64,000 nt of DNA from Lichenicoccus sp964247695 (GTDB lineage Bacteria > Pseudomonadota > Alphaproteobacteria > Acetobacterales > Acetobacteraceae): the NCBI GenBank assembly GCA_964247695.1, contig CAXTVI010000014.1:1-64000 (forward strand), written 5' to 3'. The notes under the pieces were generated by a model that did no database searches, was not told the origin of the DNA, and saw nothing but the letters and a program-made list of their open reading frames with translations. Below, piece by piece: positions 51,770 through 61,526 of this stretch. The position numbers and the translations under genes are program-made. Each line of letters begins with the position of its first letter. Position 1 is the first letter of the stretch.

Positions 51770-53728
51770 CTATCGGGGGCTGGTCGCGGCGGCAGGGACG
51801 ATCCTGGCGAGCTTCTGTTCGTCGTCGAAGCGCGGCCAGCCGCCCTGCGCCAGCGTGTCGAGCGACGGTGCCGGTTGCCCCATCCGAGCAGCATAGATCC
51901 ACAGATAGGTCAGCGCGCGGTGAACGAAATCGCGCGTCTCGGTGCTGGGCAGGCTCTCGATGAACAGCAGCGGATCGCCGGCGGAGGCGTCCATGCGCCA
52001 GGCGGCGAGGGCGTTCGGACCGGCATTGTAGCTTGCAAGCAGCCGGATCAGGTCGCCACGCACGCCATCCTGGCCGGCGAGGTAGAGCACGTAGTCCTGG
52101 CCCAGCTCGAGATTGATGGCCGGGTTGCGCAGTCGTTTCGGAGTGACCGGGATCGGCCGGTACCCCGGATTTTCCTGGTCCTGGACGAAACGGGCGGTGA
52201 CCGGCATCACCTGCATCAGCCCATGCGCCCCGGCTCCCGAGACCGCATGGCTGTCGAAGTTGGATTCGACCCGGGTCAGCGCATAGACCAGCGCCGGGTT
52301 GACGGTGAAGCCGCGCCGGGGCTGCAGCCGCGGCATCGGGAAGCGGACCGCATCGAGCAGGGCGCCGCTGCGGTCGCGGCCATCGCCCACCGCACGATCC
52401 TGCACCTGCAGCGAGGTCGCCAGCTGCGCCGACAGGCTGCTCATGCCGGCGGCGCGCGCCACCAGCGAAACCGAGCGGCACAGCGCTGCATCGGCTCGGA
52501 CCTTCGGCCAGAGTGCCCGCAGCGCCGCCTCGGCGCGCCCCGGCTGGCCGACCTGCAGCAGCGCGAAGGCCCGGCGTCCCTCCGGCAGCGCCGCCACCGC
52601 CTCGACGTCAACCTCGCCAAGCACCGGGATCTCGCCGGGCACCGGCTCCCCGGGCCGCGGCGCTGCCGGATCCGGCCCTTGCAGGACTTCCCGCGCGAGC
52701 AGTCCGTAGAAGGTATGCGGAGACGCGGCCGCCCGGCTCAGCCACGAGCGGGCGCCTACGGCATCGCCCGCCGCTGCATGGCCCCGCGCGGCCCAGAAGG
52801 CGGCACCGGCGTGCACGCTGGCGGCGCTCAGGTCGCCGCGCGCCGCGACCTCGAACCGGCGCGTCGCGTCGGCGCGGCGGCCCTGACGCCACTCTGCGAG
52901 ACCGGCGACATAGCCGGCGAGGCCGATCCGGTCATGCGCCTGGCTCGACGCCGCGCGCGCGGCCTGCAGGGCAGCGTCGTCGTCGCCGTGCGTGAACAAG
53001 GCGCGGGCGATCTCGGCGCGCAGCATCGCCGCATAGAGCGGATCGGGGAACCGCGTCTGCGCCACCAGCCGCAGCGCGCTGCGGGCGCCGGAGGGTCCCT
53101 GCTGCAGCCGCTCCTGCACGGTCCGGTCGAGCAGCCGGTTGCGGCGGAACGCGGTCGTTGCGGGATCTGCCTCCTCGGGCGGCGCGGCCATCGGCGGCTC
53201 GGCATCGAGGGGCGTCGCCACCGCCCGCACATCGTTGGCCGGGCTGCGCTGGTGCAGCAGCTCTGCCAGCCGGCGTCGGACGCGTGGTGCGTCCGGGTGC
53301 TCCGGCCAGCGCCGCAGCCACCGCGCCAGCTCCGGCGCCGCCGGATGCGCGGATGGTTGCAGGAGGTGGTCGGCCAGGATGTCGGGAAGCAGGATGTCGT
53401 CGTGCAGCAGCGCCGTCTCGCGTACGGTCGCGTCCAGGTCGCCAGCCGACCGGACGGCAAAGATGCGCCGGATGCGGGCGGCATCGGCGCCGTCCAGCGG
53501 ATGCGGCAGGGCGACCGGTTCCGCGGTGCCAAGCCTGAGGCTTGCGGACGCGACCTCGACCGTCGGCGCCTGGCTGTCGGCGTCCGTGCCCGGGCGCCCG
53601 GTCTCGTCATGACGCTGGGCCAGCACCGGGGTGCAGATGGTGCCGGCCAGGATGACCGCGGAGGCCAGCATGACGGGCGCGCGCACCCTGGAACCAGGTT
53701 TCAGGGATTGTCTCGGAGACCCTCGCAT
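51770..53728 (-). CDS. Soluble-type lytic murein transglycosylase
   Basis: A 652-residue periplasmic protein. The signal peptide ends near TPVLAQ (about residue 38). A long alpha-superhelical region precedes a C-terminal SLT domain: VYALTRVESNFDSHAVSGAGAHGLMQVMPVTARF, with the catalytic Glu in RVESNFD, then LASYNAGPNALAAW. It cleaves the MurNAc-GlcNAc bond to form anhydromuropeptides, the cargo of AmpG-like permeases. Start by ATG 53728; no strong ribosome site. Confidence 0.92.
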   Translation of the reverse strand: MRGSPRQSLKPGSRVRAPVMLASAVILAGTICTPVLAQRHDETGRPGTDADSQAPTVEVASASLRLGTAEPVALPHPLDGADAARIRRIFAVRSAGDLDATVRETALLHDDILLPDILADHLLQPSAHPAAPELARWLRRWPEHPDAPRVRRRLAELLHQRSPANDVRAVATPLDAEPPMAAPPEEADPATTAFRRNRLLDRTVQERLQQGPSGARSALRLVAQTRFPDPLYAAMLRAEIARALFTHGDDDAALQAARAASSQAHDRIGLAGYVAGLAEWRQGRRADATRRFEVAARGDLSAASVHAGAAFWAARGHAAAGDAVGARSWLSRAAASPHTFYGLLAREVLQGPDPAAPRPGEPVPGEIPVLGEVDVEAVAALPEGRRAFALLQVGQPGRAEAALRALWPKVRADAALCRSVSLVARAAGMSSLSAQLATSLQVQDRAVGDGRDRSGALLDAVRFPMPRLQPRRGFTVNPALVYALTRVESNFDSHAVSGAGAHGLMQVMPVTARFVQDQENPGYRPIPVTPKRLRNPAINLELGQDYVLYLAGQDGVRGDLIRLLASYNAGPNALAAWRMDASAGDPLLFIESLPSTETRDFVHRALTYLWIYAARMGQPAPSLDTLAQGGWPRFDDEQKLARIVPAAATSPR

Positions 53729-53839
53729 CAGCGGCAGCTAGGGAAGCAATTTGAGGCAAACAATCCTATTCTGGATGGTCAGCCATGCATGGATCGATGC
53801 AGCCGGGGATTCCGTAGCTGAAACAACAAGCGTCTCACG

Positions 53840-54718
53840 CTACTGTGACGCCGCATCCAAGGTGGTGCGCAGCAGAAGCAGGTCCTGCCAGGCCTCGCGA
53901 CGGGCCAGCGGATTGGCGAGCAGGTGCGCAGGATGCCGCATCGGCAGCGCCGGCACGGCGCGATCCAGATCCGGGACCGTAACGTCCCGCCAGCGCCCGC
54001 GCAGCCGGGCGAGCGTCTGGTCCTCGCCGGCGAACACCCGGGTCGGGCGCGGACCGAGCAGCAGCAGGTGGCGTGGCTGTGCCAGGGCTACCAGCCGGTG
54101 CAGGAACGGCAGGCAGGTGGCCATCTCGAGCGGGCTGACCTTGCGGTCGCCAGGCGGCCGCCACGGGATCAGCGGCACGCATAGCATCGTCGACCGCGAC
54201 AGGCCGATGCTGGCCAGCATCCGGTCGAGCAATGCCCCGGGCGCGCCGGCGAAGGCATGGCCGGCGCGGTCCTCCTCCGCGTCCGGCACCTCGCCGACCA
54301 GCATCAGCCGGCTCCGCAGGTCGCCCTCGGGCAGCAGGGTATGGCCCGCCGTGTCGCGCAGCGGGCATGCGGTGAACTCCCGCAGGGCGTCGAGCACCGC
54401 CATGACGCTGCCGGCGGCGGCCGCGGCCTCCTGCGCCTGGGCGACCTGGCCGCGAGCCTGGGCGACATGAGGCCGCAGGACCGGTGGCGCCGGGCGGGCC
54501 GGCTCCGGCTCAGGCGCGGCCGCGGCCGGTCGCGGCGCGAGGCGGTCCTGGGCTAGGTCGCCCAGCGCCTCGTCCGCGCCCCACTCGACCTGCAGCCGCA
54601 GCATGGCGAGCGCTTCGGAGGGCGGCAGGTCGAAGGCCAGGAACAGGACGCTCTCCGTCGAGTGGATGCCGCAGGATAGCGGCAGCCGTCGCGCGCTGGT
54701 AGCGTGCGGGCATGCCAT
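53840..54718 (-). CDS. Uracil-DNA glycosylase, family 4-like
   Basis: A base-excision repair enzyme that removes uracil from DNA. The motif LMLVGEVPDAEEDRAGHAFAGAPGALLDRMLASIGL and the terminal MRHPAHLLANPLARREAWQDLLLL are typical of the SPO1-type/family-4 group. Only one Cys (FTACPLRD) of the FeS-binding set is present, as in the alphaproteobacterial variant. ATG 54718 gives 292 residues but overlaps the divergent TPR gene; ATG 54604 (MLRLQVEWGADEAL) is the alternative and matches relatives better. Confidence 0.85.
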   Translation of the reverse strand: MACPHATSARRLPLSCGIHSTESVLFLAFDLPPSEALAMLRLQVEWGADEALGDLAQDRLAPRPAAAAPEPEPARPAPPVLRPHVAQARGQVAQAQEAAAAAGSVMAVLDALREFTACPLRDTAGHTLLPEGDLRSRLMLVGEVPDAEEDRAGHAFAGAPGALLDRMLASIGLSRSTMLCVPLIPWRPPGDRKVSPLEMATCLPFLHRLVALAQPRHLLLLGPRPTRVFAGEDQTLARLRGRWRDVTVPDLDRAVPALPMRHPAHLLANPLARREAWQDLLLLRTTLDAASQ

Positions 54719-56487
54719 CGATCCGCCGCGCCTGCCGCTCGAGCCTGACCCGGCTGCTGCCGTTGCTCGGCGTCCTCCTGTCGGGCAGCCTGCTGAGCCC
54801 TTCCGGGGCCCACGCGGCCCCCGAGGATGCCCGAACTGCTGCGTCGCAGCCACCGGCTCCGGCGTACGGCACCTATCTCAGCGGCGTCGTCGCCGGCGCG
54901 CTCGGCGATGCGGACGCGGCCTCCGGCAAGCTGCTGCAGGTGCTCGACACCGACCCTGGCGATCCGGCCCTGCGCAGCCAGGCCTTCATCTTCTCGACCC
55001 TCGCAGGCCGGCCGGATGCGGCCCGGCTGGCGCCCTCGATCGTGGGCAACCCGCTCGCGCCGATCGTCATCGGCAATGCCGCGGCAGTCGCCGGACGCTG
55101 GAGCGACGCGCTGTCAAGCTACGGGCGCATCGAGCACACGGCGCTGAACCAGTTGCTGCAGCCACTGCTGCTGGCCTGGTCGGAGCAGGGGGCCGGGCAG
55201 ACCGACCTCGCGCTGACCCGGCTGGTGCCGCTCACCCAGAACAACCCGATCGCCGGCGTGTATGCCATGCATGCGGCGATGATCGCCGATCTCGCCGGGC
55301 GCACCGACCAGGCGGGTGCGCTCTACCAGCAGGCGGCCTCCCTCATCCCCGGCTCCGACATGATGCTGGTGCAGGCCTATGGCGGGTTCCTGGCCCGACA
55401 CGGCAAGCCGCTCATCGCCCAGGGCATGGTGCATGCGCTGACCAGGGCGGTGCCGATGCTGGGCATCGCCGAGCCCGGCCTCGACGCCGCACTGGTTCGA
55501 AGCCGGGATCAAGCAGGCTCGCAACCGGCCTGCGCCGGGCTCGCGCGCGCGTTCCTGACCATGGCGTCGCTGATCCAGCAGCAGGCGCCGCGCGGCCAGG
55601 AAGCCGAGACCTTCATGCTGCGGTTCGCCCTCGATCTGCAGCCGGACCTGTCGGCGGCGCGGCTGTTGCTGGCGGATCTGCAGGGCAACTCCCACCAGAC
55701 CCAGGCGGCGCTCGCGACGCTGCGCGAGATCCCGCCCGGCGATCCGCTGGCGCCGGTGGCGGGCCTGCGGATCGCCGCCCTGGATGCGGGTATCGGCGGC
55801 CCGGGCGAGCGGGCCGAGGCACAGGCCATCCTCGACCGGCTGGCATCGACGTTCCCGCGCCGGCCTGAGCCGCTGCAGTCGCTCGGCGACCTGCTGCAGG
55901 ACGAAGGGCACTATGCCCAGGCGATCACCGCCTACGACCGCGCGATCGCGCTGATGTCGCCGCTCACCACCGACGACTGGCCGGTGCTGTTCGCACGCGC
56001 CACCGCCTACGACCGAGCCCGGCAGTGGCCGCGCGCGCAGTCCGACCTCGAGCAGGCGCTGGCGCTGGCGCCGGAGCAGCCGTTCCTGCTGAACTATCTC
56101 GGCTATAGCTGGGTCGAGCGCCGCCACGACCTCGACGATGCGCGGCGCATGATCGAGCGCGCGCTCGATGCCAAGCCCGAGGACGGCTCGATCCGCGACA
56201 GCCTGGGCTGGGCGATGTACCGCCAGGACGATGTCCCGGGCGCGGTGCGCACGCTCGAACGGGCCGCCGAGCAGATCCCGGAGGATCCGACCGTGAACTA
56301 CCATCTCGGCATCGCCTACTGGTCGGCCGGACGGCATGTCGAGGCCGCGGACCAGTGGCGCTGGGCGCTCAACCTGCATCCGGACCGGCAGGAGGAGGCC
56401 CGCATCCGGGCGGCCTTGCGCGAAGCGACACGCCCGGGCGGCGATCCGGTGACGGCAGCCGACGCCCTGCCGGTCTCGGTGCCCTGA
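54712..56487 (+). CDS. Periplasmic TPR-repeat protein
   Basis: A 591-residue protein with an N-terminal signal peptide (LLPLLGVLLSGSLLSPSGAHA) and many tetratricopeptide-like repeats, clearest from residue ~380 on (YAQAITAYDRAIALMSP, WPRAQSDLEQALALAPEQPFLLNYLGY, DDARRMIERALDAKPEDGSIRDSLGWAMYRQ). It probably acts as a scaffold in the envelope, as in other alphaproteobacteria where this gene precedes ispE. The start overlaps the longer version of the divergent glycosylase gene. Confidence 0.85.
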   Translation: MPSIRRACRSSLTRLLPLLGVLLSGSLLSPSGAHAAPEDARTAASQPPAPAYGTYLSGVVAGALGDADAASGKLLQVLDTDPGDPALRSQAFIFSTLAGRPDAARLAPSIVGNPLAPIVIGNAAAVAGRWSDALSSYGRIEHTALNQLLQPLLLAWSEQGAGQTDLALTRLVPLTQNNPIAGVYAMHAAMIADLAGRTDQAGALYQQAASLIPGSDMMLVQAYGGFLARHGKPLIAQGMVHALTRAVPMLGIAEPGLDAALVRSRDQAGSQPACAGLARAFLTMASLIQQQAPRGQEAETFMLRFALDLQPDLSAARLLLADLQGNSHQTQAALATLREIPPGDPLAPVAGLRIAALDAGIGGPGERAEAQAILDRLASTFPRRPEPLQSLGDLLQDEGHYAQAITAYDRAIALMSPLTTDDWPVLFARATAYDRARQWPRAQSDLEQALALAPEQPFLLNYLGYSWVERRHDLDDARRMIERALDAKPEDGSIRDSLGWAMYRQDDVPGAVRTLERAAEQIPEDPTVNYHLGIAYWSAGRHVEAADQWRWALNLHPDRQEEARIRAALREATRPGGDPVTAADALPVSVP

Positions 56488-56500
56488 CGGAGGCATCGGG

Positions 56501-57373
56501 ATGGACCTCGAGGAGATCGCCTGCGCCAAGGTGAACCTCTACCTGCATGTCACCGGGCGAAGGCCGGACAGCTACCACCTCCTCGACAGTCTCGCGGTGT
56601 TCCCGCTGGCATTCGACCGGCTGACGGTGCAGGCCGCCACGTCAATCGACCTCTCGCTCGAGGGTCCCTTCGCGGAAACCCTGCAGCCCTCGGCGGAAGA
56701 CGGCGACAACCTGGTGCTGCGCGCAGCCCGGGCGCTGGCTGCCGGACGGGCGGTTCCGGGCGCGCACCTCACGCTGCACAAGCACCTCCCGGTCGCCTCC
56801 GGGATCGGCGGCGGCTCGGCGGATGCCGCGGCGGCGCTGCGGCTGCTGCGCCGGTTCTGGGCGATGGACGACATCACCGGCCGGGATCTGCACGAGATCG
56901 CGGCCGCGCTGGGCGCGGACGTACCGGTATGCCTCGCGCAGGCCACGGCGCGCATGCAGGGCGTGGGCGAGCAGCTGAGCACCGGCCCGACGCTGCCGGC
57001 GGTCGGCATGATGCTGGTGAACTGCCGGGAGGCGGTCTCCACTCCGGCGGTGTTCCGGGCACGCGCGCCGGGCTTCCGTCCGGCGGCGGCGCTGCCGCCC
57101 GCCTGGCCGGACGCCGCCGCCATGGCGGACGGGCTACGGCCGCTCTCGAACGACCTGGAGGACGCCGCGCGCGCGCTGTGCCCGGCGATCGACGATGTGC
57201 TCCAGGCCCTGCGGGCACTGCCCGGCTGCCTGATCGCACGCATGAGCGGATCCGGCGCCACCTGCTTCGCACTGTTCGCCGATCCGGCGGCGGCGCGGGA
57301 TGCCGAGGCCGTGGCCCGCTTCCCGGAGTACTGGTGGCGCTGGTCCGGGGGCCTGCACCAGCCGACGACCTGA
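56501..57373 (+). CDS. ispE: 4-diphosphocytidyl-2-C-methyl-D-erythritol kinase
   Basis: A 290-residue GHMP-family kinase of the MEP pathway. AKVNLYLHVTGRRPDSYHLL is the family N-terminus and PVASGIGGGSADAAAALRLL the ATP-binding glycine loop; MSGSGATCFALF is motif 3. GGAGG lies eight bases before ATG 56501, 13 bases after the TPR gene, so co-transcription is likely. With dxs in the same window it serves hopanoid precursor supply. Confidence 0.95.
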   Translation: MDLEEIACAKVNLYLHVTGRRPDSYHLLDSLAVFPLAFDRLTVQAATSIDLSLEGPFAETLQPSAEDGDNLVLRAARALAAGRAVPGAHLTLHKHLPVASGIGGGSADAAAALRLLRRFWAMDDITGRDLHEIAAALGADVPVCLAQATARMQGVGEQLSTGPTLPAVGMMLVNCREAVSTPAVFRARAPGFRPAAALPPAWPDAAAMADGLRPLSNDLEDAARALCPAIDDVLQALRALPGCLIARMSGSGATCFALFADPAAARDAEAVARFPEYWWRWSGGLHQPTT

Positions 57374-57380
57374 GCGGAAC

Positions 57381-58430
57381 TCAGCGCCCGGGCAGGCGCA
57401 CCGGGCAGCGCTTCGTCGTCGGCGCTGCTTCGGCGGCCTGCGTCCCGGAAAACGCGTTCCGCGCGGCCGCCAGTGCGATGAAGCCGAGCGCCGCGATACC
57501 GACGCCGAGCTTGTGGCGGCTGGTGAACAGCTCGTAGCTGCGCGTGCGCGCCTGCTCGTCGAAATTGCCGTGCGCCGCATAGGCGCCGGGCACGCTCTCG
57601 TAGAGGTTGCTAGCCGCGTTCGGGTCGGCCTTCTCCTTGGTCATCTGGCCGCTATAGCCGGCGCGCGCCAGATAGCGGTCGGCGAGGCCCGCGGCGACGC
57701 GGTTTGCCAGAATGGCGCGGACGGTCGAGAAGCCGACCCACACCTCGCGACGGTGGTGGAAGGCGGCGAACACGATGGCGCGCGCCGCGATCTCCGGCTC
57801 GTAGATCGGCGGCACCGGCTGCATGCGCTGACCGGTGCGGTTCAGCGCCCAGGAGAATTGCGGCGTGTTGATCGCCGGCAGGTGCACCATTGTGAGGTGG
57901 ATGTCGTCGCCGTCGTGCAGGATCTCGGAGCGCAGGCTGTCGGTGAAGCCGCGTATCGCCGACTTGGCGCCGCAATACACCGCCTGCAGCGGCACCGAGC
58001 GGTAGGCCAGCGCCGAGCCGACATTGACGATGGTGCCGGAGCCACGTCGGCGCATGCGGCGCAATGCCGCCATGGTGCCGAACACGGTTCCGAGATAGGT
58101 CACCTCGGTGGCGCGCCGGAATTCGGCCGGCGTGATCTCGACCACCGGCGAATAGACCGTCGCCATCGCGTTGTTGACCCAGACGGTGATCGGGCCGAGC
58201 GCCGCCTCGATGCTGTCGGCCGCTTCCTCGACCGCCGCATCGTCGGCGACGTCGGCGATGGCGACCGCTGTCCGGACGCCGAAGGCCCGCAATTCCTCGG
58301 CGGCGCTGTCCAGCCGGTCCTGGTTGCGTCCGATCAGCCCGACATCGCAGCCCTTGTTGGCGAATTCACGCGCGGTGGCGCGGCCGACACCGGCGGCGCC
58401 CCCGGTGATGACGACAACCTGTTTCGGCAT
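57381..58430 (-). CDS. Short-chain dehydrogenase/reductase with C-terminal membrane segment
   Basis: A 349-residue protein. The NAD(P) site is VVVITGGAAGVGRATAREFA, the NAG-like WVNNAMATV, and the active-site Tyr-x-x-x-Lys in AVYCGAKSAIRG. After the SDR core (about 250 residues) a hydrophilic linker leads to a hydrophobic segment (LGVGIAALGFIALAAARNAF). This architecture resembles membrane-anchored SDRs of unknown substrate. It is tail to tail with ispE, seven bases apart. Confidence 0.88.
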   Translation of the reverse strand: MPKQVVVITGGAAGVGRATAREFANKGCDVGLIGRNQDRLDSAAEELRAFGVRTAVAIADVADDAAVEEAADSIEAALGPITVWVNNAMATVYSPVVEITPAEFRRATEVTYLGTVFGTMAALRRMRRRGSGTIVNVGSALAYRSVPLQAVYCGAKSAIRGFTDSLRSEILHDGDDIHLTMVHLPAINTPQFSWALNRTGQRMQPVPPIYEPEIAARAIVFAAFHHRREVWVGFSTVRAILANRVAAGLADRYLARAGYSGQMTKEKADPNAASNLYESVPGAYAAHGNFDEQARTRSYELFTSRHKLGVGIAALGFIALAAARNAFSGTQAAEAAPTTKRCPVRLPGR

Positions 58431-58579
58431 TGCGCTGAGGTATCCCTGCACTTGTGAGGGCGGAACGCAGCCGCGAGGCTGCCGTTTTGCGCGCGGAGGC
58501 GGGCGCACCGGACAAGCTCCGCTCTCGATCGTGGTTCCCTAGGAGAGAGGGCCGATCCAGGGCAGCCGTCGCATCAGGA

Positions 58580-59194
58580 TCATGCGCGGCGGCGTCGCAG
58601 CTTGTGCCATACGAACCATCCTGCAGCCGCGAGCACGACCACCACCACGACGAGGTCGAACTGGTGCATCACCGCACGCAGCCTCGGGTCGCTGTCCCAG
58701 CGCCGGCCAAGCTGGTCGCCGACGGTGGCCAGTGCGTAGCACCAGATGAACGATCCGATGAAGGTGTAGAGCTGGAACGGCGCCTGTCGCATCCGGGCCA
58801 TGCCGGCGGGCAGGGCGATGAAGGTGCGGACCACGGGGAGCAGCCGCCCGATCAATACAGCGGGCGTGCCGAAGCGGGCAAAGAAGCGCTCCGCCTGGTC
58901 GAGGTCGTGATGGTCCAGCAGGATCCAGCCGCCGTACCGGTCCACGAAGCGGCGGCCGCCGGTCGCGCCGATCCAGTAGGCGATCGTCGAGCCGATGTTG
59001 CAGCCGATCGCGCCTGCCAGCGCCACGACCAGCAGACTGAACCGCCCGGTGGAGGTCAGATAGCCGGCGAACGGCATGATCACTTCGGATGGGAGCGGGA
59101 TGCAGGCGGATTCCAGCGCCATCAGCACCGCAACCCCACCATAGCCGCCGGCTGAGATCACGCTGGTGATCCATGCCGCGAGAAGTCCAATCAA
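58580..59194 (-). CDS. DedA-family membrane protein
   Basis: A 204-residue protein with about six hydrophobic segments, from TTG 59194. ALESACIPLPSEVIMPFAGYL and the GRLLPVVRTFIALPAGMARM loop (with the conserved R and FxxxxPAG) identify the DedA/SNARE-associated family, thought to flip lipids such as undecaprenyl phosphate or phospholipids. Upstream GAAAGG may be the ribosome site. It stands alone. Confidence 0.88.
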   Translation of the reverse strand: MIGLLAAWITSVISAGGYGGVAVLMALESACIPLPSEVIMPFAGYLTSTGRFSLLVVALAGAIGCNIGSTIAYWIGATGGRRFVDRYGGWILLDHHDLDQAERFFARFGTPAVLIGRLLPVVRTFIALPAGMARMRQAPFQLYTFIGSFIWCYALATVGDQLGRRWDSDPRLRAVMHQFDLVVVVVVLAAAGWFVWHKLRRRRA

Positions 59195-59297
59195 GAGCTT
59201 CGGCCTTTCGTTCCGGTAGCGGCGGCTTCTTGTGGCACCCGCCGCTCCCGGCTTCCAGCCTTCTTTTCCTGGCCGGTGTGCCGATCCTCGGCAGCGC

Positions 59298-60734
59298 TCA
59301 GGCCAGTAGCGTGACCGTCGCGCGCAGCCCCTTCGGCATGCGGTTGGCGAGCGTGATGTCGCCGCCATGCCCGCGGATGATGTTGCGCGCGATGGCGAGG
59401 CCGAGCCCGGTGCCGCCGGTCTCGCGGTTGCGGCTGGCCTCCACCCGCACGAACGGCTCGAACACCCGATCGAGATCCCCCGGCGCGAGGCCCGGCCCGT
59501 CATCCTCGATCAGCACGGTCACGTAGTCGGTGGCCGGCTTGAGCGTCACCATGGCGCCGCCGCCATAGACGATGGCGTTGCCGATGAGATTGGCCAGCGC
59601 GCGCTTGAGTGCCAGCGAGCGCGCCTTGATGGTGACGACCGGCGGCTCGACCGCGAAGCCGACCTGGTTGGTGATGTCGGGACGCCCGTCCACCGCCTCG
59701 TCGAGGATGGTGCTGAGCAGCGCGCTGAGGTCGAGCGGCACCAGCGGCTCTCGGTTGGCGCTGTCGCGTCCGAAGGCGAGGGTCGCCGACACCATCGCCT
59801 CGAGTTCGTCGAGATCGGCGGTGAACTTGCGGCGCAGCTCGTCATCCTCGATGAATTCCGAGCGCAGCTTGAGCCGGGTGATCGGCGTGCGCAGGTCGTG
59901 CCCGATCGCCGTCAGCAGCAGCGTGCGGTCGGTGACGAAGCGCCGGATGCGCGTCGCCATGGTGTTGAAGGCGATTGCCGCCGTGCGCACCTCGAGCGGG
60001 CCGTCCTCCGGTAGTGGCGACGCGTTCACGTCGCGCCCGAGTGCCTCGGCTGCGGCGGCCAGCGTGCGCACCGGCGCGGTCAGCCGGCGCACCGCCCAGT
60101 TGGTCAGGATGCCGGTCGCCACGATCATCAGCGTGAAGGCGATCGGGAAGGTCGGCGACGAGAACAGGTTGGGCGGCTGCACCCGGAACGCGATGCTGAC
60201 CCAGCGGCTCTCGTCCGGCAGGTGCATCGACACTTCGAAGCGGTGCCGGCCATGGTTGGCGCCGGCCATCACCTGCGTCGGATGCAGATGCATCGGGAAC
60301 GGCATCATCTGCAGGTTGCTGCGCATCGCGTGCTGCATCTGCAGGCTGGCCGGATCAACGTCCGCGGTCTGCGGCCCAGGAGTCAGGCTGACCTTGAACC
60401 CGTTCGGCAGATGCATGCGAGCGACCTCGTTGTCGCGCTGGCCGGGATCGGTCTCGACGATCGAGCGGTAGATCGCGACCACCCGCATCCCGGTCTCGCG
60501 TTCCTGCTCCACGCGGTCGAGGTTGATGCGGTCGAGCGCATGGATCGCAAGCCCCGCCGCCTGCACCACCCCGAGGCCGGTGAGCAGCACCAGCGCCGTG
60601 CGTGCCGCGAGGCTGCGTGGCAGCAGCGCGGAGGCGGCGCGGCGCAGCAGCCGGGCAAGCCAACGCAGCGTCGCGACCCGGTTGCCTGTTGTCCAGGCCG
60701 GCTTCGAGGCGAGCGGATCAGACCCGTTCGACAT
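59298..60734 (-). CDS. Sensor histidine kinase (EnvZ-like)
   Basis: A 478-residue kinase. Two membrane segments (LAARTALVLLTGLGVVQAAGLAIHAL and FPIAFTLMIVATGILTNWAV) bracket a ~125-residue periplasmic sensor. Then HAMP, the DHp H-box TAIGHDLRTPITRLKLRSEF (His autophosphorylated), N-box ANLIGNAIVYGG and G-boxes DDGPGLAPG and GTGLGLAIARNII. ATG 60734 overlaps the regulator's 3' end by 17 bases. The signal is unknown. Confidence 0.93.
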   Translation of the reverse strand: MSNGSDPLASKPAWTTGNRVATLRWLARLLRRAASALLPRSLAARTALVLLTGLGVVQAAGLAIHALDRINLDRVEQERETGMRVVAIYRSIVETDPGQRDNEVARMHLPNGFKVSLTPGPQTADVDPASLQMQHAMRSNLQMMPFPMHLHPTQVMAGANHGRHRFEVSMHLPDESRWVSIAFRVQPPNLFSSPTFPIAFTLMIVATGILTNWAVRRLTAPVRTLAAAAEALGRDVNASPLPEDGPLEVRTAAIAFNTMATRIRRFVTDRTLLLTAIGHDLRTPITRLKLRSEFIEDDELRRKFTADLDELEAMVSATLAFGRDSANREPLVPLDLSALLSTILDEAVDGRPDITNQVGFAVEPPVVTIKARSLALKRALANLIGNAIVYGGGAMVTLKPATDYVTVLIEDDGPGLAPGDLDRVFEPFVRVEASRNRETGGTGLGLAIARNIIRGHGGDITLANRMPKGLRATVTLLA

Positions 60735-61437
60735 CGGCCGCCAGGACATAGCCTCCGCCGCGGACCGTCTTGATGACCTGTGCGTTGCGGCCGTCATCCT
60801 CGAGCTTGCGACGCAGCCGGCTGATGGCGACATCGATCGCGCGGTCGAACGGACCCGCCTGGCGCCCGCGCAGCAGGTCGAGCAGCATGTCGCGCGTCAG
60901 CACCTTGTTGGCGCGGTCGAGCAGCGCCACCAGCAACTCATATTCGCCCCCGGTAAGCGGCACCTCGACGCCGTCAGGATTGAGCAGGCGGCGGCGCGTC
61001 GGCTCCAGCAGCCAGCCGGCGAAACGCAGCACGCTGCGGTCGCCGTCCGGCTTGCGCTCGAGTTGCTCGGCGGTGCGGCGCATCACGGCGCGCATGCGGG
61101 CGAGCAGCTCGCGAGGATTGAACGGCTTCGGCAGGTAGTCGTCGGCGCCGAGCTCGAGGCCGATGATGCGGTCGGTCTCGTCGCCCATCGCCGTCAGCAT
61201 GATGATCGGCACGTTGCCCTGGCCGCGCAGCCAGCGCGCGAGATCCAGGCCGCTCTCGCCGGGCAGCATGAGATCGAGCACGACGATCTGGTAATGGCCG
61301 GCGCTCCAGGCGCGGCGCGCCTCGCGGCCGTCGCGTGCCGCGGTGACGCGGAAGCGGTTGCGTTCGAGGAAGCGGGCGAGGAGCTCGCGTATTTCGCGAT
61401 CGTCATCGACGATGAGGATGTGGGGCAGCGTTTCCAT
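60718..61437 (-). CDS. OmpR-family response regulator
   Basis: A 239-residue regulator. Receiver domain LIVDDDREIRELL with phospho-acceptor Asp in IVVLDLMLPGESGL, conserved Thr (MLTAMGD) and Lys (LPKPFNPREL). The winged-helix DNA-binding domain is C-terminal (LLEPTRRRLLNPDGVEVPLTGGEYELL…VKTVRGGGYVLAADV). Translationally linked to the kinase gene. No target operator is recognisable. Confidence 0.95.
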   Translation of the reverse strand: METLPHILIVDDDREIRELLARFLERNRFRVTAARDGREARRAWSAGHYQIVVLDLMLPGESGLDLARWLRGQGNVPIIMLTAMGDETDRIIGLELGADDYLPKPFNPRELLARMRAVMRRTAEQLERKPDGDRSVLRFAGWLLEPTRRRLLNPDGVEVPLTGGEYELLVALLDRANKVLTRDMLLDLLRGRQAGPFDRAIDVAISRLRRKLEDDGRNAQVIKTVRGGGYVLAADVERV

Positions 61438-61526
61438 GATGCTGTTACAATAGACGCTCAGGGAGGCGACGGGCAGGCCGGGTAGCACTCCGTTTCAATT
61501 CCCAAAGTAACAGGCGCCGGGCGGGG

